A stretch of DNA of 64,000 nt from contig JAKJHU010000062.1 of NCBI GenBank assembly GCA_022316685.1, forward strand, positions 124,001-188,000. The letters are read 5' to 3'. Source of the stretch: Progne subis subis. Taxonomy: Eukaryota > Chordata > Aves > Passeriformes > Hirundinidae. Below the pieces are notes generated by a model, which worked only from the letters and a program-made list of their open reading frames with translations, was not told the DNA's origin and did no database searches. The position numbers and the translations under genes are program-made. Positions 1 through 15,992 of this stretch are shown here, piece after piece; position 1 is the first letter of the stretch; the number at the start of each line of letters is the position of its first letter.

Positions 1-373
1 TCTCAGTCAAGCAAGATGCATGGACAGCTAATGTCACAAATGTTATGCATAACACCCTGCTGTAGCCAAGGGAATTACAAAGAAATAAATCACAATTTAG
101 TATTTCACTTGCTGCATCGTGTCATGACGAACTTCTATAAATCAAAAGAGTCAAAACAATTACAAAAGGCACGACTACAATCTATAGTACTTTAAGCAAC
201 TGTGTTGTGGGGTTTTTTTTTGTGTGGGTTTATTTTTTTTTTTAATAACAGAAACAACTGTGTTATATTGATGGGAAAATAATAAAAGCAGCAGGTTGGA
301 GAGAGAACAAAAGCACCAGCTAGTCACAGGCAGCAGTTAAGCGAGGCTGACAGAGTTTGGGGTGCCCACTCAC
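1..373 (-). other. PDE3A: PDE3A intron 5, proximal part
   Basis: This is the start of intron 5, directly downstream of the gtgagt donor of exon 5; it runs off the left edge of the window. It contains a T/G-rich tract at about 205-244. I see no other element. Confidence 0.9.
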
Positions 374-489
374 CTTGCCGGCTCTGCCTTTTGGCATTCA
401 GGTGGTTGGTAGAGGACACGGCGTAGGAGGTGGAGAAGGACCTGCTCTTTGTGATTGTCATCAGAATGGAGCTGTTCCAGGAGTCAGAG
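374..489 (-). CDS. PDE3A: PDE3A exon 5 (regulatory linker)
   Basis: This exon encodes about residues 475-514 (human numbering) of phosphodiesterase 3A, a membrane-associated enzyme that hydrolyses cAMP and is inhibited by cGMP. The minus-strand reading gives [18 protein letters not shown], then [20 protein letters not shown], matching the human linker. The acceptor is ctctggtttcgcag and the donor is G|gtgagt, a strong site. The exon opens with one base that completes a Ser codon split with exon 4 (AG|C) and closes with one base of a Gly codon; 1+114+1 gives 116 bp. The KSRS serine corresponds to the known phosphosite Ser492. Compared with the human sequence as I remember it, Met484 is Leu here while Met485 is kept. 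The catalytic domain lies further downstream, outside the window. Confidence 0.97.
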
Positions 490-3400
490 CTGCGAAACCA
501 GAGCACAGACAAGCAACATTCAACGCAGGGGAAAAAGCGTCGCTGAAGAAAAAGCCTCATGGAGAGATCTTACAAAGTCAGGAGCCACAGCAAGAAGTAT
601 GTGATACTGAGATAGCACAAAATCTGGTGAGGGAAAGGAGATCTATGGGTTGGCTGAACTGGTGTTTGTGAGGCACTCAGTACCATGTTCAGCAAAAATA
701 TTTGCAATGCAGGCAGTCCAAAGCTGGACTTCCCTCAGGGCTGAGGCCCGATTTGCCTTATTTATACAAAGATGCCTTCATTATATTGTTCTGACAGTAC
801 AAAGAGGCTCAGAAACTTGACTTGAAATAAGTTAAATTTATGTTCTCTTTTAACACCTCCTTAAAAGAGCCACAAGTGACACAAATTCTCAGAAGACTAG
901 AAACCCAGTGTCCTCTGCTGGTGTCACAGCAGACACACGACAACCCTTGGGGCACTGGAGGAGCTCCTCAGGAGGCTGGGGAGGACTGGAAGCATCCTGG
1001 ATGGCTGTGGTTATTAGTGGTGTGCTCCTTCATGCCCTAACCAGGTGCAATGCCTGCTGCATCCCCAAAAAAATGCCCCTCTCAGATCCTGGAGATGTTG
1101 GTGCAAGAGACTCAGTTCTGGAAGGAACCCAGGTGCACGTGTCCACGTGTGTGGCGAACAAATGTGAGTCCCCCACAGCAGCACGAGTTTATGCTTTTAG
1201 CCCTTAGGCTGTAACTGTACGGCAGAAGAGAACTAAATCTTCTGTACAGCAAGAACACTGTATTCATAATCATCTTCCAGAGTGACACTCATCAAATATC
1301 AGCTTCTTGCAGGGATGCTGTGAGCTCTCTGGACAGGTCTGCCAGGCATCTCGAGTTCCACATTCCTCCTCACATCCAAGTGATGAGATCACACTCAAGG
1401 CCGAAGACAGACTTTTAAAGTAGCATAGCTCTATGTGAGCTTGAAAAAAATAAACTTGAAGGAAAAGGAAAAAAAAAGCATGCTGAAAGAAAAAAGCACT
1501 GTGGCACTTGTGTTACCTCTACAAACACCTTGTTTTGGAATAGTAAGTACTACTTAAAAAATACTTGCTGGTTGTCTTCGTGGGCCCAAATTCTTAAAAT
1601 CTGTGATGAAGTAAGGCAGAGAAAGAATACAGATTTTTTTTTTTTTTAAAGTTTTGTTTGTTTTATGGTTTTGCTTTGTTTTTTAATTGACATGAAGAAT
1701 ATAACACACTGGCCCACTGTACAGTAGAATAACCCAATGAACCAAACCAAACCAAAAATCTCTGAACCACATTCTTTGAGTTCCTACAGGAGAATCACTC
1801 GATATAAAAGTGGGTGAGGGAAAGAATGTGGGACCTCTATTATTTTTCAGTAAAATGTCTACCCAGTTCAGTGACATGGGGTTGGAAGAATACAGAATTA
1901 CTAATTAATCTCAAACTGACGGTTATGGGGAATTTTTGCAAATATGTGACTACAGAAATCCAGAAGTCCAGATGTCCCACCCTGTGAGGAACAAGTTGCA
2001 TGTTTTGTAACTACAGCATCTGCCACAGGGCAATTCCAGTGCCAGCCTCTCTCCTACCCTTCAACTCATGAAATGTTTCTTTCTCTGTGACCAGTGGAGC
2101 GCTTGAATTTGGTACAGGGAATGTGGCAGATAACCAAGATATATTTTTTTTTTCCCTTCAGCTCAAAATTCTTCTCCTTGAAAGCAGATCTCTTTTGGTC
2201 TGCCAACATTTTTAAAGCTAGACTTATAGGATTCATTTTCCCCCTTTCTGGAATACACATTGTTTCTCCTACTGTGAAAGAAGTAGTGCAAACAGTAGGC
2301 TGGGAGGCTTGACAGAGCTATAATTATACAACTGGCGACATTAAACATAGGAAGAATTGATAGCCTGCTTAGCTGGCTCCTCATGCAGAGTTACATAACA
2401 ACCGCAGGAAAGGACCAACAATAATATTTAATTGCTCTCCTCCTCCCTCTGATTCCCATCTTGGGATGCTTACACACTACGTGAGAGTGGGATCAACAGC
2501 ATAAATCAAATGCACCCCAGGAAGCACCAGTCTGTGAGCGAAGAACGTTTGCATTTGGTTACAGCTTCCTGATATTTACTTTTACTGGGACAGATGGGAC
2601 TTCTCACAAAGGGAACTTTGGCAAACCACGTGTTTTTCTTGCATGAGACTTTTAGGGTACTCTGCAGGCTGCCTTGAGCACCACCATACCCTGTATGACA
2701 ATTTCATCTGCAGGAAAGATTTAGTTATCTGAAGAAAGGGCAGACTTGGAAGAAAGCTACTCTTTGGGGCTGCATTCCCCCAAGCTATCCAACAGAGCTA
2801 CAGTGGTGATGTTGGGCCTTCCAAGGTCCTATCTTTTTCTCCACTAGCGGCACCAAATTTTGAATTTCAGAAAAGCACGTGAGTCGTCTGATGTCACAGC
2901 TCTGAATTCTCTTCTTGAACGTAGTGCTTTCATTCTGATCTTCCTTTCCCCAGGACAAAGCATGTCTCCACACTCTTTCTTCATCCACCAGCTCCAAGAT
3001 GAGGTGGGGAGGGGACCTGAACTTTATTCTCACAGGGTGCTACCACAACTCGCTGCTCTCTACCCTTCCTTTGAAGGCTCTGCTGCTCTCTGACTAGAAC
3101 AGAAAAGTATTCACAGAGCCAGAAAGGAGGAAAACCTGTTGTAATGACATGTGTAGCTACTACAACTTTCATTACAATCTCTCCAAATTCCCCAAACAAG
3201 TTGGCTGCTGGCTATAAGCAGCTGAGCAGACAAGACTCTCTCTCCATTTCATGAGAGGACCACGTGTTTCATGATACCAGCTCAGGGATCAGGCCCTGAG
3301 AAGAATGGAAGATGGAGAAGTGCTCTGTGAACTGGTTTAATGACATGACAACATCATTAGGTGTGTTCTTAGAAATGGCTGGGTTAATTGCTTCAGTTTT

Positions 3401-3742
3401 TCATAGCTGGGCAATAACCAGATAGGCAACCCCTGCATATCTTTATGAGAACTTTAACCAGGTGTCTTGCCTTTCTTCCAATTTTATTGGGCAGTACTGC
3501 ACTTCATTAGCATAAATAGATTTATTAAAATTTATTTTTCTGCCCGACAATATGAATAATTTTGGCATAATCTGACAAAAAAACGGGAAGGCTGCTTCTT
3601 TGGCAAATCAATTTAGAGAAACATGAAGAAGCAATTCCAACACAGTTCAGAGCCAGCACTTTTGAATGTGGGACGTCATCACACAGAGCCAAAGAAATCG
3701 GCCCAAAGAGAAACACGAAAGCAAGAGGAGGCCATTAGTAAC
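490..3742 (-). other. PDE3A: PDE3A intron 4 (3,253 bp)
   Basis: This intron lies between exons 4 and 5 and splits a Ser codon. It contains a T-rich stretch at about 1631-1688 and otherwise unique AT-rich sequence. Open frames of 60-104 codons here have no recognisable product. I see no transposon that I can name. The region 900-1200 is somewhat GC-richer, without a supported function. Confidence 0.9.
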
Positions 3743-3897
3743 CTGGATGAAGATGATTCGTGAGGTTTGATGCTGGCACTGCGGTCCCTCCTCACTGGAG
3801 CTGGCTCCAGAGTGGGCAGTCCTGTGGCTGATGTTGTTGTGGTCCAAGTTGAGGACACTCGTCTCAGCAGTCCCGGAGGCAAACTTCTCCGTAAGCG
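3743..3897 (-). CDS. PDE3A: PDE3A exon 4 (phosphosite cluster and HTNB hotspot)
   Basis: This exon encodes about residues 424-475 of PDE3A. The minus strand reads [16 protein letters not shown], then [19 protein letters not shown], then [16 protein letters not shown], and ends in a split Ser codon. It carries the counterparts of Ser428 (RRSLPP), Ser438 (RRVSS) and Ser465 (RSAS). In people these are PKA/PKC targets, and Ser428 is a 14-3-3 docking site. The TSATG block is residues 445-449, where missense changes cause autosomal dominant hypertension with brachydactyly; it is unchanged here. The acceptor is gatttctccgcag. The donor is CAG|gttact, which is weak at +3 and +5, but it is the only junction that keeps the length equal to human and the frame with exon 5. 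Exon 4 starts in phase 0 and is 155 bp, so skipping it would shift the frame. Confidence 0.97.
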
Positions 3898-6422
<2,525 letters not shown>

Positions 6423-9072
6423 CTAAAGAGGAGAGAAATAACACGTTAGACAGCAGAAGTGAACAACCTGATGGGAACTACCTCAGGCTGTGGTGAACTC
6501 TCTTCACAGATTCTGTTAAAGCAGTTGGAAAAATAATAACGTGAAACAATTCTTTAAATACAGAGGACAACGCTGAATAGATTGATGAACAGTCTGCAAA
6601 GACTCTGGAATTCCATCATATCTGATTTCACAGCTTCCACCATCTGCAGCTGACTTAACCCTTCTGAATAAATTGTTCAGGCTCCCTGTGGAGATGTGGT
6701 CAATAGACAGGGTCTATTTGCACAAACAATTTTGGAAACATGGCTTGGGACGAGAGGAGACTCTCTTGAGAGATGCCTGAGTACGAACTACAAAACAGCT
6801 AATCGAGAAAACTAATGTTGAGTGCTTGTGCCTGGATGAATGAAATGAATCCCAAGCATATATATACTAAGATTTCTAAAACATCTCCCTGCAACTAAAC
6901 TATAGTATTCTGGTAGGATAGCAACTACATTCTTCTCCAGACAATTGCATATTGGGCAGCTATATCAAAACTGAAACGGAGGAAAAAAGCGATGTTTTTT
7001 AAACTTTGCCAAGATGCTAAGTCTGTGAATTGATAGCTGTATAATACCACTGCAAAGGACTGAGGATCTTTAAGCTCTAATAAAGAACTGTGAGACTTGG
7101 ACGCACAGAGAAGTAGAACACCCAAAAAGGCAGGAGGCATCTGGAATTTCAATGCAGAAGTGACATTTCAGTCTCACTTGGTGGTGCACTAAAACCCACC
7201 ACAAATTCTGCATGGAGTTGCTAATTCAAGGCACTCCAGGAGTGGCCACTTTCCTTCCCTTTGTTGTGTCTCTGACACAGAAGCTCAGTCCTGCTGCTAC
7301 TGTTTGGAACTTAGCAGGTGTACACACAGTTTCCCAGAGAGACCATGGCAGCAGATTCTGTACTAATTTGCTTTCATGTATTTCTTAGAAAAAGCTAAAA
7401 TACACAGTTTGCTAAATGGGGAAGTCTGTGAAAAGAGCACAGGAGTTACTTGGAGTGGCAAACAAAGGGCATGGAGAATTGGTCAGAGTTAGGAGCAGAA
7501 TAAAGCCCCAGCCAGGAATGACTAGTCAGTGACAGCGTCCATGGACCTCAAAACACAAAGAGCAGAGTAGGACAACCTGACACTGCTTATTTCTCAGAAA
7601 AGGCTTTACAGGAAATCAAAAGTATTTCAGAGGAAAGTGATATACTAGTTAAGTACAGCTAAACCTCTTCCCTCTGTCCTCCCAGCTGCATAACGTGGAC
7701 ATCAGGCCCTTGGCAAATGGACAGTTTCACTCCACGGATTCCTTCCTCGTGTCCTATTTCTTGCTAAGACTGAGGTAAGCTGCAGGACCAGAGGATAGGC
7801 TTCCTCACTCACCATCCTCTCCTGCAGCCAGAAAACCAGCCTCTTCCCACATTTCTTTGCCATGCTATGAAATAACACAAGCCAGAAACTGCTTGATCTA
7901 CTGGAGAGCTGTTTCATCCTACTGAAAATAATTAATGCCTGAATTTAACTTAATGGCTCTTTCATTGCTTAACATCTCAGGAGTGCATGCAGAAGATCCT
8001 GGCAGATGCTAAAGAAAATTCTTAAATAAAAGGACCAGGCTTGTGATGGGAGTAATTAATTATCTATCTTAACCTCAGCCATGACAAGCAGACCCAAGAG
8101 GAGTGAGGCAGAATACATCACTCAAAATGCAATAGAAGCCTCATATTTTCAGCCAAACTGTGTCATCTGCAGCTTGAAATTCTATTAAGCCTGGAGCCCA
8201 GAGTTGTTGACCGCCAGTCAGAGACAGAGATTAATACTTCTATGAAGTAAACAAGTCTGACTCAGCGGGCTATAAGCAGAGATTCTGTACGGCAGTACTA
8301 ATATTTTGCAAAGCAGCCAGCATTGTTCTCCATGATCAGAACCAAGTGGGGAGAGGGAAAGCCCTTCTCCAGGGTGGATTTCTGCCACGGGTCCTCCGAC
8401 TCCCTGTGTTGTCATGAGCGCTGGTGACCCCTGCCTTAACTCTGAGACCTGGCAGATTTGTCCGAATCAAACACCAGGCTGTGATGGGTTATGTGAGTCA
8501 AGAAGTATGAATTGTTCATCTATCTCAATTCAGAGCATGATCTGACTACTCTGACAAGGTAAAATTACAGGTAACCATTATTTTCTAGAAATCACTGGCA
8601 ACTGAATGCATGAGAACATTTAAAAACATTTTACTTTTCAGAGTCTCTACTAAAAACCAGCAGAGAACTGTATATGCTTTGCAGACCATTATTCAGAAAG
8701 TAAATGGTAACTGTGTTTCCCTAAAGGGCAAGGAAACCTGGAGTTAAATGTAAATTACCCTGATGATGTCAAAGCAAGAAAGTAAACTGGTGAAAATTTG
8801 AGATTAATTTAATTGCATATATGCATATGTATTGTATATATGCACACACACGCACAGAGATATACATGCAGGGAGTCTTCATTTAGGGTAAAAGTACATA
8901 TAAAATCCACGTTCAGTCTTTCTAAGTTGTTTTCTACTAATGTGCATAGCCTCTGCATGAACTGATTTGGATTCTTTCCAAACCACTTTACCCATTGAAG
9001 CTCCAAGGCCGGATACTTGGGAATAGTGGCATGAACAACATTTGTAATCAACTAACAAACAACTAATTGGAT

Positions 9073-9095
9073 AAAACAAAACAAAACAAAACAAC
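9073..9095. repeat. (AAAAC)n microsatellite
   Basis: Four tandem aaaac units in intron 2. Confidence 0.9.
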
Positions 9096-12000
9096 GAGGA
9101 GCTAAGATAAGGTGAAATTAATTTCACAATGGTCAGTGTTCATTTACTCATCTATGCCAATAATTGTGAACGCAGTTCCCCTGAATTTTGGATAAGACTG
9201 GCTTGCTGTTCATTTTGTGACTTCATTCCAGCCCTGATTTGAGCAAAGTCATGCAGTGACTAAAACTGAAATGCTCTGGGGAATGAGAATGAGAAAGCAA
9301 ACAGGCTGGGAACAAAAGCAAAACTAAACAGGCTCATTTTTAACTAAGATAAGAAGAAAACTTAATTCCTTACAATGCTGAAAAACAGCAGTTCTTTAGG
9401 CCACAGTAGCATCTGGAATTCCTAAGTGGGCCCAAATGCACTTGCTGCATGTCTTGAGGATTCCTTTTATGTACAGAAATAATAATTTAAAAAAACCTCC
9501 TAAAACTGCTGCATACGCAGGACCAAACCAGAAAAGCAGCATGTCTCAGTATCACACAGATGATTTTTGTCAGGGCAGGAAACAACTGTAAGGAACATTC
9601 TTTTATTCAATATGAAAACAGTATTCTGGAAAATTTTAATAATCATTTAGAATTTTTAGGTTTGAATCATTTGCTCTGGAGTCTACAACACAACTAGGAA
9701 AGTTTTCAAAATTTGCATAACCTTCACTGGGCTTTTCTATTACAGTCCACAAAATCCCCTTTGTGTTCTTTGTGTTAAATTATATTATGCACAAAACTCT
9801 GAGAATAGCTTTTTACTCAGTAAGAGGAAAAAGCAGACAGAACTGTGCAGGAAAAAATTAGTTTAGGAAAATAGGAATAACAAATTCCTTTAGCCATAAG
9901 ACCCGAAAGATAAATTTATGTATGAACTATTCCTGTTGGCTCACCTGTGGAGCAGATTTGACATCCATACACTTAACAGATGCCTCACCACAAAGAAAAG
10001 CCTTCCTCCTCCCCATTCATGTTTTGTAAATTATTACTCATCCAGCTTAACTGAAAAACACCACTCCCCATCCTACAAAAAGGGTGATCATCATGACAAC
10101 AAAAAATCAGTCGAAACTTAAGCAAGGAGAAAAAACCCAAACCAATTATCAAATACAAACCACAACTCATTTCACACAGCCTCATGCTAGGGAGAAATAA
10201 AACCTTCATTTGCTGTGGCTTGTACAAGGAAAAGCAATGAAGGCAGAGATGTTGGCCTTTCACCACTTTACACTCAAGAACACTCTGTAAGCAAAAGAAT
10301 GGGGGAGGCCAGGAGAAAAAAACAGAAAAGCAAAGCGGCATCCAGCGTATCTTCAATCTTCACACAATTACGAGCAACTATAAATCACAATTTGATATGG
10401 TTTCCAAGTCACATCATAAATGTTCAGGCCAAGCTGTCTGGAAACAAAATTAAAAGCAAATATAATTCTCCATTATTTTAATGTCCACAGAGCAATTTGA
10501 AGGATAAACATCAATTGGCTTCTATGGAAATAATGAATCATTTTAAAGGCGCCACAGACTTAAGTACTCCACCTTCCACTGAATGACTAAGAAAAAAAAG
10601 TGTGCATGCAATTCTTTCACATTTCACTCTTCTCTATTTAAAGCTCTAGAACCGGAGTATTTTTATTTATCTCTCTTTTTGTACTAACACAAGATTTCAG
10701 TTTTTCCCTTCTCTGGCAAGCGAGGAAGATGTTTATGAGAATCATCTTTCTCCAGCTTAATGAAGCACAGCATTCCCACTGCTCTTTGGAGGTCAACCAG
10801 CTACAGGCTCTCTAAGGCACACTCTTTGGTAGGGCTGAAAATAGCATCTTCCTGTTGTCTCATCACACTGATCAAAGAAAACCTTTCCAAGGCATCAATG
10901 TAGTCACTGACTTTGCTCTTGAGTCTTTAAAGCACCCAGAGCCTCACAACCATAAACCAGACACCAGAGGCACAAGAGATGAGCCCACAACGAAGGAAAC
11001 TCTAAATCTTGCTTGAGCCATAAAGATTTGAGTTTTAATCCTGGTTCCAAGATGCTCGGGCTGGCACCACCACAGCAAAGCAGACCTACCTGATAAGAAT
11101 TATATTGAACTCTGATCTGCAGAGCAGAAAATGTCACGACTGCCACACGGAGTCGGTAGCATGAGCGTATGCCGGAAAGGTGCCAGAGTCCAAGGATCAC
11201 GGATCAGCCAGAGGAAGTCTTTCAAAATAATTCTGGAAATGCAGGATCTAATGAAATGGGTCTCACTAAAGAGTTACACTTTTTGTCCCCTCCTTGTACT
11301 GCAATGATCCCTTTCCTCAGAAACAGAGGGGCCTCAGGGTCAGTAGGAGGCAGCCCTGCCCAGGGCTAGGTGTGCACCTTGGTGGGCAGCCTCATACAGG
11401 GCTGGCTCTGTAATCTCACAGTATATTAAATTATCAGTCTTCTACCACCAAGTAAGGCCACTGATTTGGACCTTCCTCCTGTATCCCACCATTGGCTAAC
11501 ATAAAATTTCTAGGAAGACAATAATCTCTGAAACTTCCCCCCATCTGCCACATCTGTTTGAAACCATCACGGAGGAGCATGGCCATGTAAGACTACTCTC
11601 TTTAGAAAACCAGGATGACAACACCACCATTCTTTAAGAAAGAGGCACTGGTTTGAGAAGGAAATACTTTTTCCTCCCTTATAAAACCTGTGGAATGAAT
11701 CACTGTCTGTAGCACACTTTGTCTGGGGAGGCAGCTGCAATCCCCACATCCTGCATCTCTACCTTAGGTGACACCACCGCTCACAAAACTCACAGTTACA
11801 GCTGACTAACTTTCTTCCATTACTGGTTCCTTCAGTTCGTGACAGCTTTGTCAGCCAAAGAGCCCAGACTGAAACATATACTGCCAGGTATTTGTCTGGG
11901 GTGAATTATTTCAGTGTTTGAGAAAAATTGCTCAGACATTTATGAGAAGACTGTTGGAGTCTTTTATCCATCCTAAAAACTGTGTGTAAACTGATACCAC

Positions 12001-15000
12001 TTAATCTGCAGCAAGCACTGAAGGTGCAGTAAGGCCTTTTGCTTTCCCTGCCCTGATATGTGCAGATTTGGTTGTGAAGTTCCTGGGAAAAATGATACCA
12101 AAGCTAGCCCTGCATGACTTCTATGGGCTGTCAGAAACCCTCCACCAAACTGCCCTAAGTGTGCTCACCTCCACACACTGCACGTGTGTCCTCATGCACT
12201 GTGCACAACATTCCAGAGGTCAAAGGATCACATTTAAGAAACGGAGAACACATTTGAGCTGTTATGCAGTTTTGGTGCCATCTGTAACTTTGAAGGGGAC
12301 TGTACGTTCTTGCTTTCAGGTCACCTAGCAGACTTTTCCAGATTTTTAACACACACACACCAAAAGAAAATATCCTCGTGGTCACTAGCAACCAAGCAAC
12401 AATAAAGAGATAGATGCAGAAATAATCTCAAGGAGTAGGAGGACTGGATTTGTTAAGATTCAAGACCTACAGACTAGGAAAGTCTGAACATGTGTGGATG
12501 CAAGTACTGGACACAACCCAATGCTACGTAATTAAATCCCTGTCATTTATATCTGACAGAAAGGACCTCAAATGAACTGACTCCACTGGTCCTGACATAA
12601 AGTAGTACTTAATTTTCCACATTTCCTCCTGCCACGGCTGGAAACCCTGGAAGGCAGAGGGAAAAGAGGCTGTCCCCAGAGAGTGTGGTGGCTGGCACAG
12701 CATGGCAAGGGGCAAGCTGCAAGCAGCCATACACTTGCTCTGCCTTGGGCTCCTTGGGAAATCCCAGTTCAAGTGAAGACACTCAGTTGGGATGACCTTC
12801 TGCATCAGGCACGCCACGAGGAGGATCCAGGGAAAGCAGCTCCTGGAAGGAGGCGAGAGCACAGGCTGAACTCCCTGGCTAAGCAGCCGCCACTCACAGC
12901 TTGCAAACCTCGTGGAAACTCTGACGCTGGTATTTGATGTTCTCAGCAGAGCCCTGGGGACTCAGTCACCCAGTTCCAAGGGACTTTCCGTGCTATGTGG
13001 CTGCCTAAAAACATTAAACTATCACGACTCTCCTGCCCAAGGAACTACTTGATGATGTAGAGCAGATCACAGAGTCAGTCACAGCCAGGGTCGATCACTT
13101 AAAAAGTAGACACCACTCCAACTAAACTAGGAACTTTAAAAATTATTGCTTTTAATTAAAGCACAGCAGATGGGAACAATTAAACTCTAAATGGGGCTCA
13201 AATCTGCTTTGAGTAACACACACTGAGGAAAACAATTCTGTACTTCAGAGGCTGTCCTCAATTGTCTTACATTATTGTTCTCCAATTTGTACATCAGATG
13301 CTCACAAATTGGTAGCTTGAAGCTGATAGTTTGTGTTCATGTGAGGAAAACAGCGACAACTGTCTTCAGCCTCAACTTGAGCTGCAGCAACACAAGCTGG
13401 GACCCAGCAGGAGCGAGGTGCTGGGCGCACACACGGTGGAGGATAAGCCATCTATTAACACCTGGTGATCTTACCCATTTGAGTTTACAGCTCCAACATC
13501 CCAACTGCCTGCTTAGCATGGAAAGCTATCTTAAATCTACGGTGAACTAAAACAGAGCAGCCAAACACACAGCATGAGTTTAAAAAAGATCCACTGAAAG
13601 CAATAATCACCGTTCTGCCTTCTGTGTACTAACTAATCCTCCCACATTTTCAACTTGACAGTCTCAGTTACACCAGAGCAAAGCCAAAGGAGTCACATAC
13701 TGCCATATTTTCTCTCTTTCAAAGTACTCCAGGCTCTTTCGGGATGCAACTTGAGAAGCGACATCACAATTAGCAGCAAACTGCAGAAATATGTACGAAA
13801 ATAAAGCCAGCTAAAGATTCACATCCAACTCAGCCCTTCAATAAGAACTGTTGAACAGTATTAAGAAAAGCACCATCAAATATCATTAAAAATGTAATAC
13901 AGATAAATGCAGCCTCTCAGTGAAGACAAAAGATTGGAGGGGGTGGAGTGAGGAGTTGCTACACAGGGTGTCAAATATATTTTCAATTACTAAAAAGGAA
14001 TCGTCATAGGAGAATAAACTGAAAAAAAAAACCCAAAAAAAAAAACTGGTGAGGTTTTTAGAATGAGTGTTGAAAACCAGAATAAGAAAAAATTAGAAGC
14101 TAGGAAGCAATCATCAGTGAAGCTGTAGATAAAGAGCCTTTAATGTTCAGTCTGTTCTTACTGGAATTACAATAGGGATTTGGAAATGACAGCAGGAGCC
14201 AGATGTATATCTTGGGCCATGTTTTCCATATGCCGTAGCAACAGAGCAGAAGGATCCCATGAAATTCTCCAGTGACCATGAACACTAATGATATTTAGTG
14301 GTCCATTTTTAAGAACAGGCTTTCCCTGAAGCCAAAGGCAGGCAGTGATATTCTGCACCTTTTGAAAAGGATAAATCCTCTGCACATCAAACTCCACTAA
14401 GAGCCTCACTGCAGACAAATTGGTCCAATTTCGACATATTTTTCTTCTCCATCAGACCTTGTGGTTTGCATTATTTCAGTTCTCCTGATTTTAAGCACTC
14501 ACACTAATACCAGTTAATAGCCACTGAGTGGTACAGATGCCTCCTCCTCTTTCTCATGACTTTATGTCACTAACGAACTCTTCTGTGTAAAGAATTAATG
14601 ACTTTTCTTTAACACTTGGCTTTGGATTCTTATATCATGACTCATTCAAAAAAACCCAACTGTAGCCCTAGGGACTTGCAGCCCCCAAATCCTTCATCAG
14701 AGCTGCTGCAGAGCTATTCCTCTAAAGTACAAGCTAACATCTAAAGCCATGACCTGCAAAAGTCACACTAAGCACACAGTAGATGTAAAAATCCCCCACC
14801 TCTCCTAAATTTGTAGGCAGACTCTTTAATGAAGATCAGAAGAGCTAGAAACAGTAATTCACATACAAGAAATATAAAACACTATCCTCTACGTGCCTTC
14901 TGTGATATTAAAATAGGTTTTTTTTCACTTTACCACAGATATAAACTGACAGACCGGCAAGCCCTGAGGACTCCCTTCAACCTACTTCATCCTTGACCTG

Positions 15001-15962
15001 CAAGGACCAACTTAAAGACACACTTGGTTGTTTTACACCGTGGGCTTATTTTGTCTTTGCTGTCACAAATGGAAAAAACCAACCAAAACTGCCTGCTGAG
15101 ATGCAAGGTACACAGCTGATAACCACAGGTCAGTGCCTGCATCAGATGGCCATTTTCATTCACTATTGTTCTGGCCTTTAATCTACACACTGGATGCTAA
15201 AGACTCTAGGATTTTCTAAGTCATTTCAGCAATCTCTGATTTCTTCCATGCAGCTGGTGACTGATTTGTCTTGTGCACAACTTTAATCTAAGAGACGTCT
15301 TACTTTCAACTTGTGTCTTTTAGGTTGTGAGCAGTACTTGACTTGCACTTTAGAAAAAGAAAAAAGTAAAATGCATGTAATATTTCTAATTATGACACCC
15401 TGGCTGCTTCTCACTTTTAATTAGAGATAGACCCAATCTGCACTTCTGCATCATTAATATCTCACGATACTGAACTCTGACTTTCTGGCTCAGGGTCTGC
15501 ACTATTTTATGAGGGCCAAACATTTCTGTGTTTTTGGAAAGCTTGGATTCAAATTCACATCTAAATATAACAGCACCAGCTTCTCATTTACAAAAGGCAA
15601 CGGAACCATAGAGACCAAAAAACAGACACAGATCATGAAGCACTGGTGCTTGTGCTGGCAACCACACTAGACAATGATTTCTATCTCCACAGTGAGTTAT
15701 GTTTTTTGCTTGGATGTGGATATTAAGGAAAAAACCAAAATCAACTGTGGGATGCACATGGGTTTTTTTAAAATGTTAAATATCCTTGTGAAGCTGAACC
15801 TTAGTGGTTCATCTGAATCTACTGCAGTAATAAATCAGTGGTGATGCACCACTAAGTGCAATAGGAGCATTTACTACTGCTGTGTAGGTAGACAGGTTAA
15901 AAGTCTTAACAGAATTTTTAAAAGGGAGTATAGAAAAGAAGCATCAACATACAAATCTGTTC

Positions 15963-15992
15963 TACCATCTAAATCAAAGACTTTAGATGGTA
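15963..15992. repeat. Perfect 11-bp inverted repeat
   Basis: taccatctaaa and its exact reverse complement tttagatggta are separated by 8 bases. It could form a short hairpin in the intron 2 transcript. Confidence 0.9.
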
